From contig NZ_HG424460.1 of assembly GCF_000336385.2 (NCBI RefSeq), positions 1-64,000 on the forward strand: a stretch of DNA of 64,000 nt, given 5' to 3'. The first letter of the stretch is position 1. The number at the start of each line of letters is the position of its first letter. The notes below the pieces were generated by a model that saw only the letters and a program-made list of their open reading frames with translations, had not been told where the DNA came from and did no database searches. The translations under genes were made by a program, and so were the position numbers. Of this stretch, positions 13,626 through 22,727 are shown piece by piece. The DNA comes from Lysobacter antibioticus HS124. GTDB taxonomy: Bacteria > Pseudomonadota > Gammaproteobacteria > Xanthomonadales > Xanthomonadaceae.

Positions 13626-15357
13626 CTACGTTGATGTGGCTGTCGCGTATGCACGCGACGCCGTGGCGAACCGAGGAGGGAAGTACGGTCGCCTGATCCA
13701 GTTGGCGGCAAAGCGGTTCTTGGACGACCTCGCCCGGGCAAAGAAGAAGGGGGCGCCGTTCTGGTTCTCCCGGGAGCATGCGAACCACGCTTGCGGGTGG
13801 ATAGAGCTACTCCCGCATGTAGAGGGCAAATGGAAGAACCCAGACGGGACAGATCAGCCGACCATTCGGCTGCACCCGTCCCACGTGTGGTTCGTTGTCC
13901 AACTGTTCGGGTTCAGAAAGGCTGATGGCACCCGGCGATTCACCTCCGCACTTTTCGCGGTGGCGCGCAAGAACGCCAAGTCGACCCTGGCCGCGGCGAT
14001 TCTTCTGTACTGCCAGTGCTGTGAGGACGAAGAGGGGGCGCAAGTCATCTCTGCGGCAACGACAGGGAGTCAGGCCCGAATCATTTTCAACGTCGCAAAG
14101 CGCATGGCGGAAAAGACCCATGCGCTTCGTGAGGCGTACGGAGTTGAGTGCTGGGCCAATGCGATCAGCCGGGTAGAGACCGGTGCGACGTTCAAGCCCA
14201 TCAACGCCAAGGCCAGTACACAGGACGGCTTGAACCCGTCCCATGTCGGTCTAGACGAGATTCATGCTCACAAATCTCCGGATCTGCTGAACGTTCTTCA
14301 GTCAGCGGCCGGCGCGAGAAGCAATCCGCTATGGCTGTTCACGACTACAGAGGGGTATGCCAATCCAGGCCCCTGGGCCGAGCTCAGGCAGTTCGCGAAG
14401 CAGCTTCTTGAGGGGCTGTTCGGCAACGAGGCGGACCACTTCCTGGCTGTGTTCTATGCCATGGACGATGAGGATAAGGAAACAGGCCGAAAGGCCGACG
14501 ACACCTTCGACGAGTCAAAGTGGATCAAGGCTAATCCGCTGATAGACGTGAACCCGCACCTCCTGGCCGCCATCCGAAAGGAGGCTGTTGAGGCTAAGCG
14601 GATGCCTTCTAAGCAGGCTGAGTTTGAGATCAAGCGTGCGAACCGGCCTGCGGCATCTGCGAATAGCTGGATCCTGCTTCGTAAGTGGAAGACATGCGAC
14701 GGGGCCGTCGACCTTGCCGCACTTCGCGATGTGCCTTGTTGGGGCGGGTTGGACCTAGCCAGTACGCGCGACCTGACCTCGCTGCGGCTGGTCTGGAAGG
14801 TCGACGGCATGCTCCTGACCTGGGGGCGACGTTGGGTTCCGTCCTCAGCTGTGGAGCAGAGGACGGAGCGCGGGACGGTGCCGTATGCGGGGTGGGTGGC
14901 ATCTGGTTTGCTGGAGCAAACCGAAGGAGAAGTCACCGACTACGCGGTGATCGAACAGGCAGTTCTGGAAGTCAAGAAACGGTTCAACCTGCAGGCAATG
15001 GCATTCGACCGCTGGAACGCGACGGAAATGGTCAGCCGGCTAGTTGTGGCTGAGGTGCCCATGGTCGAGTTCATTCAGGGCACCAAGTCGTATCACCCTG
15101 CAATGCAAGAGTTAGAGCGAGCTTACATAGGCGGCCAGCTTGCACATGCTGGTGATCCGGTGCTCGGGTGGTGCGCTGCGAACCTAGTCGCGAGGCAGGA
15201 CCAGAACCTGAACATGGCCCCGGATAAGAAGCGCTCTGCGGACAAGATCGACGACATGACGGCTCTTCTGATGGCGATCGGCATTTCACTAGCGCCGGCA
15301 GAGGATGGATTCGACTTCGACTCGGCGGTTGACGTGGTCAAACTGAGGCATCACTGA
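13558..15357 (+). CDS. terL: Terminase large subunit (HK97 type)
   Basis: Encodes 599 residues. The ATPase domain has a variant Walker A (FAVARKNAKST, about residues 133-143), and Walker B with catalytic Glu at HVGLDEIH (229-236). LWLFTTTEG is the coupling motif. The C-terminal nuclease domain begins at about residue 385 (WGGLDLASTRDLTSL), with an acidic residue near DDM. It pumps DNA into the prohead and cuts it. Confidence 0.92.
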   Translation: MATRKSPTTRSRRSVSPPPKSGDYVDVAVAYARDAVANRGGKYGRLIQLAAKRFLDDLARAKKKGAPFWFSREHANHACGWIELLPHVEGKWKNPDGTDQPTIRLHPSHVWFVVQLFGFRKADGTRRFTSALFAVARKNAKSTLAAAILLYCQCCEDEEGAQVISAATTGSQARIIFNVAKRMAEKTHALREAYGVECWANAISRVETGATFKPINAKASTQDGLNPSHVGLDEIHAHKSPDLLNVLQSAAGARSNPLWLFTTTEGYANPGPWAELRQFAKQLLEGLFGNEADHFLAVFYAMDDEDKETGRKADDTFDESKWIKANPLIDVNPHLLAAIRKEAVEAKRMPSKQAEFEIKRANRPAASANSWILLRKWKTCDGAVDLAALRDVPCWGGLDLASTRDLTSLRLVWKVDGMLLTWGRRWVPSSAVEQRTERGTVPYAGWVASGLLEQTEGEVTDYAVIEQAVLEVKKRFNLQAMAFDRWNATEMVSRLVVAEVPMVEFIQGTKSYHPAMQELERAYIGGQLAHAGDPVLGWCAANLVARQDQNLNMAPDKKRSADKIDDMTALLMAIGISLAPAEDGFDFDSAVDVVKLRHH

Positions 15358-16574
15358 TGTACTTCATCTCGACGGCGTGGGGCTGGTTGACCACCGGACT
15401 TCGCCGCTTGGTCGGCCTTCAGATCCCGACGCCCGGGTCGCGATCTTCGCTGCCGGCGAAGGACGTCAACTTCGACACTGCAATGCAGGTCTCTGCCTTC
15501 TGGGCCTGTGCCAGGCTGATCTCAGAGACAGTCGCCAGCCTACCGGTTGTCTTCTACAGAGTGCAGGGAAAGCAGCGAACCCCAGACGACAGCCATCCGC
15601 TGTACCCGGTTCTGGCGATGAAGCCCAACCGCTACCAGACCAGGGTCGATTTCTTCATGACTCTGGTTCTGAACCTAGTCACGTGGGGCAACGCCTACGC
15701 CCAGATCACCAAGAATTCGCAGGGGCAGATCATTTCATTGTTGCCGCTGATGTCATCCCAGATGCAAGTCAGGTTGCTATCTGACGGGGCGGTGATCTAC
15801 CAGTACACCAACAGCGCCGGCGTGAATGTATTTGCCGAAGGTTCCATCTGGCATATCAAGATCTTCGGCAATGGAATCATCGGACTGTCGCCACTCGGCT
15901 ATGCAACAAACAGCATTGCGATTGCACAGGCGTCCGAAGACCGGGTCAGTCAGGTGTTCAGAAACGGAGCAAAGCCGGCTGGCGTGTTGATGGTTGACGG
16001 CGCCCTGAACCGGGAGCAGCGCGCCGAGATTCGCGCGAGCTTTGCGGACCTTGCCGAAGGAAACAACGATAGCCTGATCGTCCTCGACAAGTTCATGAAG
16101 TATGAGCAGGTATCGATGTCGCCGCAGGACATCGAGCTGTTGCAGTCTCGTCGCTTCCAGGTTGAGGACATCGCGAGATTCATGGGCGTGCCTTCGGTCT
16201 TGATCAATGACACCCAGAGCACCACGGCTTGGGGCTCTGGCATCCAGCAGATCATTGAGGGCTGGTACAAGCTGGGCCTGCGGCCATACCTGGAGAACAT
16301 CGAACTTTCGGCCCGTCTGAACCTGCTGCCGGTCGCAGAGCGCCGCGGATGGGAGATCGAGTTGGATTTCGATGCGCTTTTGCGTGCGGACATGCTGGCT
16401 CGCTATCAGGCGTATCAGACAGCGATCAACGGCGGCTTCATGAAGCCAGGCGAGGCTCGTTCACAGGAAGGGTGGTCGCCTGCTGATGGCGACGATCAGC
16501 TGCTGGTGAACAGCACGATGGTGCCAATCTCACAGGCCGGCAGGCCGAAGCAAACCACCGCGGGGGTGGAGTGA
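15357..16574 (+). CDS. Portal protein (HK97 family)
   Basis: Encodes 405 residues, standard for HK97-type portals. Conserved signatures include MQVSAFWACARLISETVASLPVVFY, HPLYPVLAMKPN and a long stem helix (QSRRFQVEDIARFMGVPSVLIND). It forms the dodecameric vertex for packaging and tail joining. The start overlaps the terL stop. Confidence 0.92.
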   Translation: MYFISTAWGWLTTGLRRLVGLQIPTPGSRSSLPAKDVNFDTAMQVSAFWACARLISETVASLPVVFYRVQGKQRTPDDSHPLYPVLAMKPNRYQTRVDFFMTLVLNLVTWGNAYAQITKNSQGQIISLLPLMSSQMQVRLLSDGAVIYQYTNSAGVNVFAEGSIWHIKIFGNGIIGLSPLGYATNSIAIAQASEDRVSQVFRNGAKPAGVLMVDGALNREQRAEIRASFADLAEGNNDSLIVLDKFMKYEQVSMSPQDIELLQSRRFQVEDIARFMGVPSVLINDTQSTTAWGSGIQQIIEGWYKLGLRPYLENIELSARLNLLPVAERRGWEIELDFDALLRADMLARYQAYQTAINGGFMKPGEARSQEGWSPADGDDQLLVNSTMVPISQAGRPKQTTAGVE

Positions 16575-17218
16575 TGGAAGTCAAGCGCATCGACCTAGAG
16601 AGCGTCGACGTCAAGTTCTTGGACTCCAGGCAAGGCGTGTTCGCCGGCTATGCCTCAAAGTTCGGTGGCGTCGATAGCTACGGCGATACCATTCTGTCAG
16701 GGGCTTACAAGCGAACGCTGAAGAAGCGCGATCGACCCATCCGTCTGCGTTGGAACCACTGGGGGCCGGTAATCGGGAAATGGCTGGAAGTCCGTGAGGA
16801 CGATATCGGTCTCTACGTTGAAGGCGAGCTGACTCCCGGGCACCGTACGGCTGAGGACGTATTTGCGTCCATGAAGCATGGTGCCGTGGATGGCCTCTCG
16901 ATTGGGTTCCGACCGCTGCAGTTCCGAGACCTCGGCGATGGGAGGCGGGAGCTCAAGGAGATCGAACTTCTCGAGATCAGCATCGTTGAGGAGCCCGCCG
17001 ATCTGGGTGCGCGCGTATCCGATGTGAAATCGGCTCTCGACGAAGCGGAATCCCTCAAAGAAATCGAGACCATCCTGCGCGAGGCAGGGCGGTTCTCTCG
17101 GGCAGACGCGACTGCGCTGGTTGCTCGCGTCAAGGCCTTGGCACGCGGTGAGCGCGGCGCCGAAACCGTTGGTGCGGAGGATATCCGCACGCTGTTCCAG
17201 CGCTTCGCTACCGGCTGA
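16574..17218 (+). CDS. HK97-type prohead protease
   Basis: Encodes 214 residues with the herpes-assemblin-like fold: GYASKFGGVDSYGDTILSGAY, catalytic His in LRWNHW, and Ser in GLSIGF, then LLEISIVEEPA. It removes the capsid scaffold domain during maturation. ATG 16574 is preferred to the GTG one codon earlier. The C-terminal tail (residues 150-214) is charged. Confidence 0.92.
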   Translation: MEVKRIDLESVDVKFLDSRQGVFAGYASKFGGVDSYGDTILSGAYKRTLKKRDRPIRLRWNHWGPVIGKWLEVREDDIGLYVEGELTPGHRTAEDVFASMKHGAVDGLSIGFRPLQFRDLGDGRRELKEIELLEISIVEEPADLGARVSDVKSALDEAESLKEIETILREAGRFSRADATALVARVKALARGERGAETVGAEDIRTLFQRFATG

Positions 17219-17284
17219 CCGCCGGACAACGCAATTCATAGCCACGGCCGCCGAGAGGCGGTTTCTCATTTCTGGAGCAATGAA

Positions 17285-18433
17285 ATGGAAAACACTGAAA
17301 TCAAAAAGGCCATCGAGGATGGCATCAAGGCCATTGAGTACAAGATGGCGACGCAAGCCTTGGACTACGAGAAGCAGATCAAGGACGTCGGCGAGGCCAA
17401 TACCGAGCTGAAGAAGGATTTGGAGAAGGCGGCTGAGGAGCGCAAGTCGCTCATTGACCGCCTGACCGATCTGGAACAGAAGGGTGTCCGGGCTACCGAC
17501 GAGCAGGTCGAGCGGCGTACCTTGGGCCAGCAGTTCGCCGCCAGCGATCAGGTCAAGGCGATGCAGAAGGACAATGCCAGTGCTCGCGCTCGGGTCGAGG
17601 TCAAGAACACCTTGCTGTCCAATGCGAGCACCGTGCTGCCGCAGCAGGTTCAGGAAATCCGCCCCGGTGCGTCGCTGCCCCTGACGATCTACGGTTCGCT
17701 GCCGCACGCGCCGGCGACTTCGAATAGCGTCGAGGGCTTGCGCGAAACCGCCTTCACAAACAGCGCCGCGGAAGTTAGCGAAGGCGCCCTGAAGCCGGAG
17801 TCGGACCTGACCTTTGGCCCGTGGGACTACCCGGTCCGGACGATCGCGCACTGGATCAAGGTCTCGAAGAACCTGCTTTCGGACAACGGCGCCATGGCGG
17901 CGTACATCGACAACCGTCTCAGCTATGGCCTGATGGAACGGGTCGATCGGCAACTGGCTGTCGGCAACGGAACCAGCCCGAACCTGTCCGGCATCTTGGA
18001 CAGCGGAAACTACACCGTTTACACGCCCACCAGCGACGACAACTTGGTCGATGCGATCGGCCGTGCGAAGTGGCAGCTTTGGGCTGCGGGTTGGATCCCG
18101 AATGCGGTGTATGTCAATCCGGCCGATTGGGGCGCCATGGAGCTTGCCAAGGGCAGCGACGGACACTACCTCTACGGCATCCCGGGCCTGACGATTTCGC
18201 AGAACCCGTTCAACGTGAGCGTCATCCCGTCGCCGTTCATTCCGGCCGGCCAGTTCGCGATCGGTGCGTTCAATCGGGCGGTTACGGTCTGGGACCGAGA
18301 AGGCGTTGTGATCGAGGCGGGCTACGTCGACGATGACTTCATCCGCAATCTCGTCACTCTGCGTGCCGAGATGCGCATGGCGCTGGAGATCACGATCCCG
18401 TCGGCGATCTTGGGCGGCGCCTTCACCGCGTAA
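17285..18433 (+). CDS. Major capsid protein (HK97 fold)
   Basis: Encodes 382 residues. Residues 1-105 are a charged coiled-coil delta/scaffold region, probably removed by the protease. The HK97 core follows (PLTIYGSLPHAPATSNSVEG, KVSKNLLSDNGAMAAYIDNR, AIGAFNRAVTVWDREGVVIE). It builds the icosahedral shell. Confidence 0.92.
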   Translation: MENTEIKKAIEDGIKAIEYKMATQALDYEKQIKDVGEANTELKKDLEKAAEERKSLIDRLTDLEQKGVRATDEQVERRTLGQQFAASDQVKAMQKDNASARARVEVKNTLLSNASTVLPQQVQEIRPGASLPLTIYGSLPHAPATSNSVEGLRETAFTNSAAEVSEGALKPESDLTFGPWDYPVRTIAHWIKVSKNLLSDNGAMAAYIDNRLSYGLMERVDRQLAVGNGTSPNLSGILDSGNYTVYTPTSDDNLVDAIGRAKWQLWAAGWIPNAVYVNPADWGAMELAKGSDGHYLYGIPGLTISQNPFNVSVIPSPFIPAGQFAIGAFNRAVTVWDREGVVIEAGYVDDDFIRNLVTLRAEMRMALEITIPSAILGGAFTA

Positions 18434-18490
18434 GCGGATGGAGCTGTGGCTGGGCCGCATCGAGCGGCCCAGCTTCTTCTGGAGGTACCG

Positions 18491-18826
18491 ATGCGAGTTG
18501 TTCCTATCAGGGGATTTCCCCATGACCGTCGCGGTCAGTTGGCCGCCGGCAAGGTCTATGAGTTCGATGACGCAGAAGCCAAACGACTGATCCTTATCGG
18601 GCTTGTGCGTCAGGCATCTCCCGATGAGTACGAGACGAAAGTGGTGTCAAGGAAGCCGAACGCCGGACCGCTCCCTTCGCTGGCCGTTGGCGAGGCGCAA
18701 CCGTCGTCTGCATCGCAAGCGGCCCAAGCCTCACAGCAGACGACTGTGACCGAGTCCGAGTGTGGCGATTCGGGCCAGGCGGCATCCAAGGCGGAGAAGA
18801 AGCGCAAACGCAAGCTCGGCGAGTAG
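18491..18826 (+). CDS. Small protein after the capsid gene, unknown
   Basis: Encodes 111 residues from ATG 18491, which has GGAGGT seven bases upstream. The N-terminal half (MRVVPIRGFPHDRRGQLAAGKVYEFDDAEAKRLILIGLV) is a small alpha/beta domain often placed after capsid genes. The second half is low-complexity Ser/Gln with a Lys-rich tail. Possibly a head accessory protein. Confidence 0.6.
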   Translation: MRVVPIRGFPHDRRGQLAAGKVYEFDDAEAKRLILIGLVRQASPDEYETKVVSRKPNAGPLPSLAVGEAQPSSASQAAQASQQTTVTESECGDSGQAASKAEKKRKRKLGE

Positions 18827-19299
18827 TCGTCGCGAACACGTCGTTCAGGCTCGCGCCATGGGCGGATACGTTGTTCGCGATGGACGAGGCTTGGTGGAAA
18901 GTACATGTGGACGAGGTTCGTAGAGTCTTTGCCGGAGAGTGTCTCGGCTTCGGAAGCGATTCCGGCCGGCATGGCGTACGCCCTATGCGGAGCGTTCGCG
19001 GAGACTGGAATCCGTTCGGGAATAGTGGGGCTGGAGCAATCGCTGTGGCGGCGCTCTCCGGCGCTGCTCGCGTTGTGATGCTTGGGTACGACTGCCAGCA
19101 CACAGGCGGCAAGAAGCACTGGCATGGCGATCACCCGCCAGGCACTGCCGGCAATGCCGCGCCGCACACTGTGGCGAAGTGGCCGGTTCATTTCCGCAAG
19201 CTGCGCGACGCCTACCGCGGCGTGCAGATCATCAACTGTTCCCGCGATACGGCGCTTGACGTCTTCCCGCTAGCGGCCCTTGAGGAAGCACTGACGTGA
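18760..19299 (+). CDS. Phage protein resembling a sugar-related family, N-terminus apparently short
   Basis: Residues 22-179 resemble a phage protein family with SFRLAPWADTLFAMDEAWW, GNSGAGAIAVAALSGAARVVMLGYD, then KKHWHGDHP and NCSRDTALDVFP. As I recall, related proteins begin with a further GPS-containing strand-loop, which is missing here. The start is uncertain: GTG 18760 lies inside the preceding gene and has no ribosome site, and the next in-frame ATG is 18880. The family may be related to DUF115-type glycan enzymes; biochemical role not established. Confidence 0.55.
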   Translation: MWRFGPGGIQGGEEAQTQARRVVVANTSFRLAPWADTLFAMDEAWWKVHVDEVRRVFAGECLGFGSDSGRHGVRPMRSVRGDWNPFGNSGAGAIAVAALSGAARVVMLGYDCQHTGGKKHWHGDHPPGTAGNAAPHTVAKWPVHFRKLRDAYRGVQIINCSRDTALDVFPLAALEEALT

Positions 19300-19646
19300 G
19301 CGTGATCGACATAGCGATCGCCAGAAGCAGGCTACGAATCATAGGTACGTGGTCGGATGCGGACCTTCAGCAGGCGCTGGACGGAGCCGAGCAGGAGGCC
19401 TGTCGGTTCATGAATCGGAGGATGCTGCCGACGCTGCCCCTTGAGTACCCCCAAGAGTCGAGCAGCGAGGCCCCGTACTCCGAAGAGGTTCCAAGCAGTG
19501 ATGATCCCGTGGCGCCGGATGTTGTCGAGGCTGTGCTGCTCCTGGTCAAGGCCTCATTTGAGGGAACTACACCGGAGGAGGTCGGCGGGTACCGGTCGGC
19601 TGCTGAGGTGAAGCTGTTTCCGTATCGGGCGGCGATGGGCGTATGA
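19296..19646 (+). CDS. Head-tail connector (gp6-like)
   Basis: Encodes 116 residues. It has the helical pattern of HK97 gp6 connectors (SRLRIIGTWSDADLQQALDGAEQEACRFMNRR) and a C-terminal helix (PDVVEAVLLLVKASFEG). The position before the adaptor gene agrees. It forms the ring below the portal. Confidence 0.7.
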   Translation: MSVIDIAIARSRLRIIGTWSDADLQQALDGAEQEACRFMNRRMLPTLPLEYPQESSSEAPYSEEVPSSDDPVAPDVVEAVLLLVKASFEGTTPEEVGGYRSAAEVKLFPYRAAMGV

Positions 19647-20008
19647 GCACGTTGGCACCGCGGCTCCGCCACGCGATCACCTTTGAAGAGCAGATAGAGG
19701 TCAGAGACAGCGAGGGCGTCGTCTCCGTGAGTTGGGCTCCTGTCTACTTGGATTCCGAAACACCGTTGATCGATGTTCCCGCCGAGGTCCTGACTGGCCC
19801 TGGCCGAGAGTTCCTGCAGTCCGGCCAAATGCAGTCCGATGTCGCTGCGCGCATTACTTGCCGCTGGTTCCCGGGCGGCATCAATTCATCCTGGCGAATC
19901 CTTTGGGATGGTCGGATTTTCAACATCAAAGGCGTTCCCGACACAGATTCAACTGGCCGGCGGGAATGGCGAATCAAGGCGACGGCTGGCATCAACGACG
20001 GACAGTGA
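19643..20008 (+). CDS. Head closure / head-tail joining protein
   Basis: Encodes 121 residues with the small beta-barrel pattern of phage head-tail joining proteins: RLRHAITFEEQIEVRDSEG, then GREFLQSGQ, ARITCRWFPGG and RIFNIKGVPDTD. It overlaps the connector gene by 4 nt. Confidence 0.8.
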   Translation: MSTLAPRLRHAITFEEQIEVRDSEGVVSVSWAPVYLDSETPLIDVPAEVLTGPGREFLQSGQMQSDVAARITCRWFPGGINSSWRILWDGRIFNIKGVPDTDSTGRREWRIKATAGINDGQ

Positions 20009-20026
20009 GCAGGGGCGCAAGGAGCC

Positions 20027-20656
20027 ATGGCAGACCACGAGTACTCGATAATCGGAAGCCTGAAGAAGTTGCTGGTTGATATGCGTGATGGAGCACATGC
20101 CGATCGCGTCATCGCTGCCCCTCCGTTCGATCTAATGACGGATGGCGGGAGTGGTCCGAACCGGCGCTTGCGGGTCGACGTAGGGCAGACCGGGTTCTTC
20201 GCTGGACGCGAGTTCCGCACCTTCAAAGAACTGAACGTCGCCAATGGATCGACCTATGTAGTCAAGGCGTTGGTCCCGATCAACATCATACTTTTCGGGC
20301 TGGAGATCGTTCTTGATCAAGGGTTCGCGCGCGTATCGACCCATGTCGGAGGTACGGAAGGAGGTAGCTTCAGCGAGACGCTGCCGGTGATTCCACGCAA
20401 TAACATGAGTGAGCGACCGCTGCCGCTTTATACGCCGCAGGTCATGTTGGCCGCTGGCGGGACGCATTCCGGCGGAACCGAGATCGACCTGATTCGGATC
20501 AAGGTCGAGAACGCGACCGGAGCTCAGGCCAGCGTCGGAAGCGCGCAGCAGGATGAGCGCGGCATTGCAGCTGCTACGTATTACATCAGGGTCGCCAATG
20601 TAGGGTCCGGCTCTCTGACTGGCACCTTCAAGGCGCGATGGGAGGAGAGGCCGTGA
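20027..20656 (+). CDS. Beta-rich virion protein, possible head decoration/fibre
   Basis: Encodes 209 residues, strongly beta-rich. It contains NVANGSTYVVKALVPINIILFG and, near the end, TYYIRVANVGSGSLTGTFKARWEE, similar in style to phage head-fibre or decoration proteins. Position among connector genes fits a virion component. Not assigned to a named family. Confidence 0.4.
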   Translation: MADHEYSIIGSLKKLLVDMRDGAHADRVIAAPPFDLMTDGGSGPNRRLRVDVGQTGFFAGREFRTFKELNVANGSTYVVKALVPINIILFGLEIVLDQGFARVSTHVGGTEGGSFSETLPVIPRNNMSERPLPLYTPQVMLAAGGTHSGGTEIDLIRIKVENATGAQASVGSAQQDERGIAAATYYIRVANVGSGSLTGTFKARWEERP

Positions 20657-21207
20657 AGCTGCCGATGACCAGCGTACGCGGTCGAATCCGCGCATTCATC
20701 GAGCGCAACGAAGCCGGCCTAGGTGACGATGTCCTTGAGGTCGGGAGCCGGATTCACGACCCCAAGGCCTGGTGGTGCACGAATCGCGACCTAGCGCGCG
20801 GGCGGTGGACGGGCATCGACATGCAGGCCGGGCAGGGCGTGGATCTGGTCGCGGACATGCACGCCCTGCCGCCGGAGTGGGAGGGCAGGTTCTCTGGCGT
20901 GGTCTGTTCCGAGGTGCTGGAGCATGTCGCACGGCCATGGCTGGCGCTTCCGGAGCTGCGACGCGTCATGGCTCCCGGGTCTCTGCTGGTGGTCACTACC
21001 CTGTTCGCGTTCCCGGAACACGGTTACCCAGACGACTACTACCGGTACAGCCGCTCGGGCCTGGCCCTGCTGCTGACCGACGCCGGGTTCGCCGAGGTGC
21101 AGACCGAGTACGCCGGCGAGGTGCCTGTTGATCTGAATGATCATGGTGAGCGCGGCGTGACGCGTCGCAGGCTCCCCATGCATGTGTTCGCAACCGCACG
21201 ATGCTGA
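20653..21207 (+). CDS. SAM-dependent methyltransferase (class I)
   Basis: Encodes 184 residues from GTG 20653 overlapping the preceding stop. Motif I is VLEVGSR. GIDMQAGQGVDLVADMHALP supplies the acidic ribose ligand. FSGVVCSEVLEHVARPW and LPELRRVMAPGSLLVVTT follow the Methyltransf_11 pattern. The DYYRYSRSGL region resembles methyltransferases acting on sugars or small molecules. It sits with a glycosyltransferase-like gene inside the head-tail module, suggesting a glycan modification role (inference). Confidence 0.75.
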   Translation: MKLPMTSVRGRIRAFIERNEAGLGDDVLEVGSRIHDPKAWWCTNRDLARGRWTGIDMQAGQGVDLVADMHALPPEWEGRFSGVVCSEVLEHVARPWLALPELRRVMAPGSLLVVTTLFAFPEHGYPDDYYRYSRSGLALLLTDAGFAEVQTEYAGEVPVDLNDHGERGVTRRRLPMHVFATARC

Positions 21208-21881
21208 CCCTACTGACCGCTACTGGTGCAAGGCCGCGAGCCTGGGCGATCTGCGAGCGCCTGATGGCAGCGCAGGACTACACCGGGCAAGTGCGCTGGG
21301 TCGTGGTCGACGATGGCCCCGTAGCGCAGCCTGTCTCGTTCTGCCGGCCTAGCTGGTCGCTGGAGGTGGTCCGGCCGGTGCCGTACTGGACTCCGGGCCA
21401 GAACACTCAGGCTCGGAATCTGTTGGCCGGCCTGGCTGTGATCAAGCCCGACGCCAGGGTGGCGGTGATCGAGGACGATGACTGGTATGCCCCGGACTGG
21501 CTGACTCACGTTGCCTCGCAGTTGGAGCGCGCCGAGCTGGTAGGCGAGTGCCGTGCCCGCTACTACAACATCACCTTGCACAGGGGGCGCCAACTCAGCA
21601 ATACCGGCCATGCCAGCCTGTGCAGTACGGCCGTACGCGGCCGAGCGCTTGCAGGGCTGCGCGAGGCATGCCGACGGGCACCCAAGTTCATCGACCTCGA
21701 TCTCTGGCGGCAGCCAAGATCACGGCTGCTCTTCGGCGGCCACCGCGTCGTCGGAATCAAGGGGCTGCCTGGACGTTGCGGTATCGGAATGGGGCACCGG
21801 GATGATTTCCGGGGGGCAGAGGATCAGACCGGAGCGCTGCTGCGGGAATGGGTCGGGCCGGACGCGGAGCTATACCTGTGA
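21201..21881 (+). CDS. Glycosyltransferase family 2-like (GT-A) protein
   Basis: Encodes 226 residues. The N-terminal strand (MLTLLTATGARPRAWAICER) and VVVDDGP are GT-A features. IEDDDWYAPDWL carries a DxD-type metal motif. NTGHASLCSTAVRG and a C-terminal GMGHRDDFRGAEDQ with acidic residues complete the fold. It overlaps the methyltransferase gene by 7 nt. Substrate unknown; virion or host-surface glycan are the obvious options. Confidence 0.7.
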   Translation: MLTLLTATGARPRAWAICERLMAAQDYTGQVRWVVVDDGPVAQPVSFCRPSWSLEVVRPVPYWTPGQNTQARNLLAGLAVIKPDARVAVIEDDDWYAPDWLTHVASQLERAELVGECRARYYNITLHRGRQLSNTGHASLCSTAVRGRALAGLREACRRAPKFIDLDLWRQPRSRLLFGGHRVVGIKGLPGRCGIGMGHRDDFRGAEDQTGALLREWVGPDAELYL

Positions 21882-22366
21882 AAGTCGAGGTAAAGATCAC
21901 TGGAATTGATGGCGTGCTGAGGACGTTGTCGAGTCTGCCGGCCGAGATCGTCAGCAAGCGCGGTGGACCCGTGAAGCTGTCCCTCGCGAAAGGCGCGCGA
22001 GCGCTCCGTGATGTGGCCCGCCAGAATCTGCGCCAGTCGATCGCGCAGGACGGGCAACGGTCCACGGGCATGACCGAGAAGGCGGTGATCGCCAGCCGCG
22101 GCAAGGCCCCCAGTGCCGGCCAGGGTGAGCGCTATTTGGTCCGAGTGAAGAAGGGGACCTTCGTCAATGCGCTTGGGTTCCCCACATCCACTCTGATGAC
22201 GGCGAACCTCCTGGAGTACGGCTCCGCTCACCAGCCCCCGACGCCCTGGCTCCGTCCGGCCGTGCAGACCGCGGGTGGCCGCGTGATCGACGTCATCACT
22301 CAGGACTTGATCCGCAGGATCGAGAAGACAGTCGCCCAGCAGGCGGCCAAGAACGGGATGAAGTGA
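21878..22366 (+). CDS. HK97 gp10-like tail completion protein
   Basis: Encodes 162 residues from GTG 21878 (GTGA overlap with the previous gene). The start KVEVKITGIDGVLRTLSSLP, the basic centre, and LLEYGSAHQPPTPWLRPA are the signature of HK97 gp10 family proteins. It joins head to tail. Confidence 0.88.
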   Translation: MKVEVKITGIDGVLRTLSSLPAEIVSKRGGPVKLSLAKGARALRDVARQNLRQSIAQDGQRSTGMTEKAVIASRGKAPSAGQGERYLVRVKKGTFVNALGFPTSTLMTANLLEYGSAHQPPTPWLRPAVQTAGGRVIDVITQDLIRRIEKTVAQQAAKNGMK

Positions 22367-22368
22367 CG

Positions 22369-22722
22369 ATGTTCCCTCCGGTTTACAAGACCATTCGTAC
22401 GCCGGAGGTCATAGCGATCGTGGCTGATCGTATCGGCCGCCACGGTGAAATCGGACAAGACGAGCAGAGGCCCTATATCACGTGGTCGATCGTGATCGGT
22501 AACCCCCACGATCAGATCAGTGGGGCGCCTTGCTCCGACTTCACTTCGGTCGATATCAACTGCTGGCACCCGACGGACGGTGGAGTCGAACAACTCGCCC
22601 TTGAAGTGCGCGCCGCCCTCGATGCGGCGGGGCACCACAATCGGGTCAGGGTGAATCTCAGAGACCCCGAAACCAGGCTTTACAGAGTCGGCATCGAAGC
22701 CGACTTCATCACTCAGCGCTGA
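22369..22722 (+). CDS. Tail terminator protein (DUF3168-like)
   Basis: Encodes 117 residues beginning MFPPVYKTIRTPEVIAIV. The order of elements (RPYITWSIVIGNPHDQ..., VDINCWH, ALEVRAALDA) matches DUF3168 tail-end proteins. A GTG at 22363 overlapping the previous stop is an alternative start. Confidence 0.8.
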   Translation: MFPPVYKTIRTPEVIAIVADRIGRHGEIGQDEQRPYITWSIVIGNPHDQISGAPCSDFTSVDINCWHPTDGGVEQLALEVRAALDAAGHHNRVRVNLRDPETRLYRVGIEADFITQR

Positions 22723-22727
22723 ACCGG

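Noticed and set aside
16697-18523. 608-codon open frame opposite protease and capsid genes
   Set aside because: Shadow of two HK97-type structural genes with clear signatures on the plus strand.
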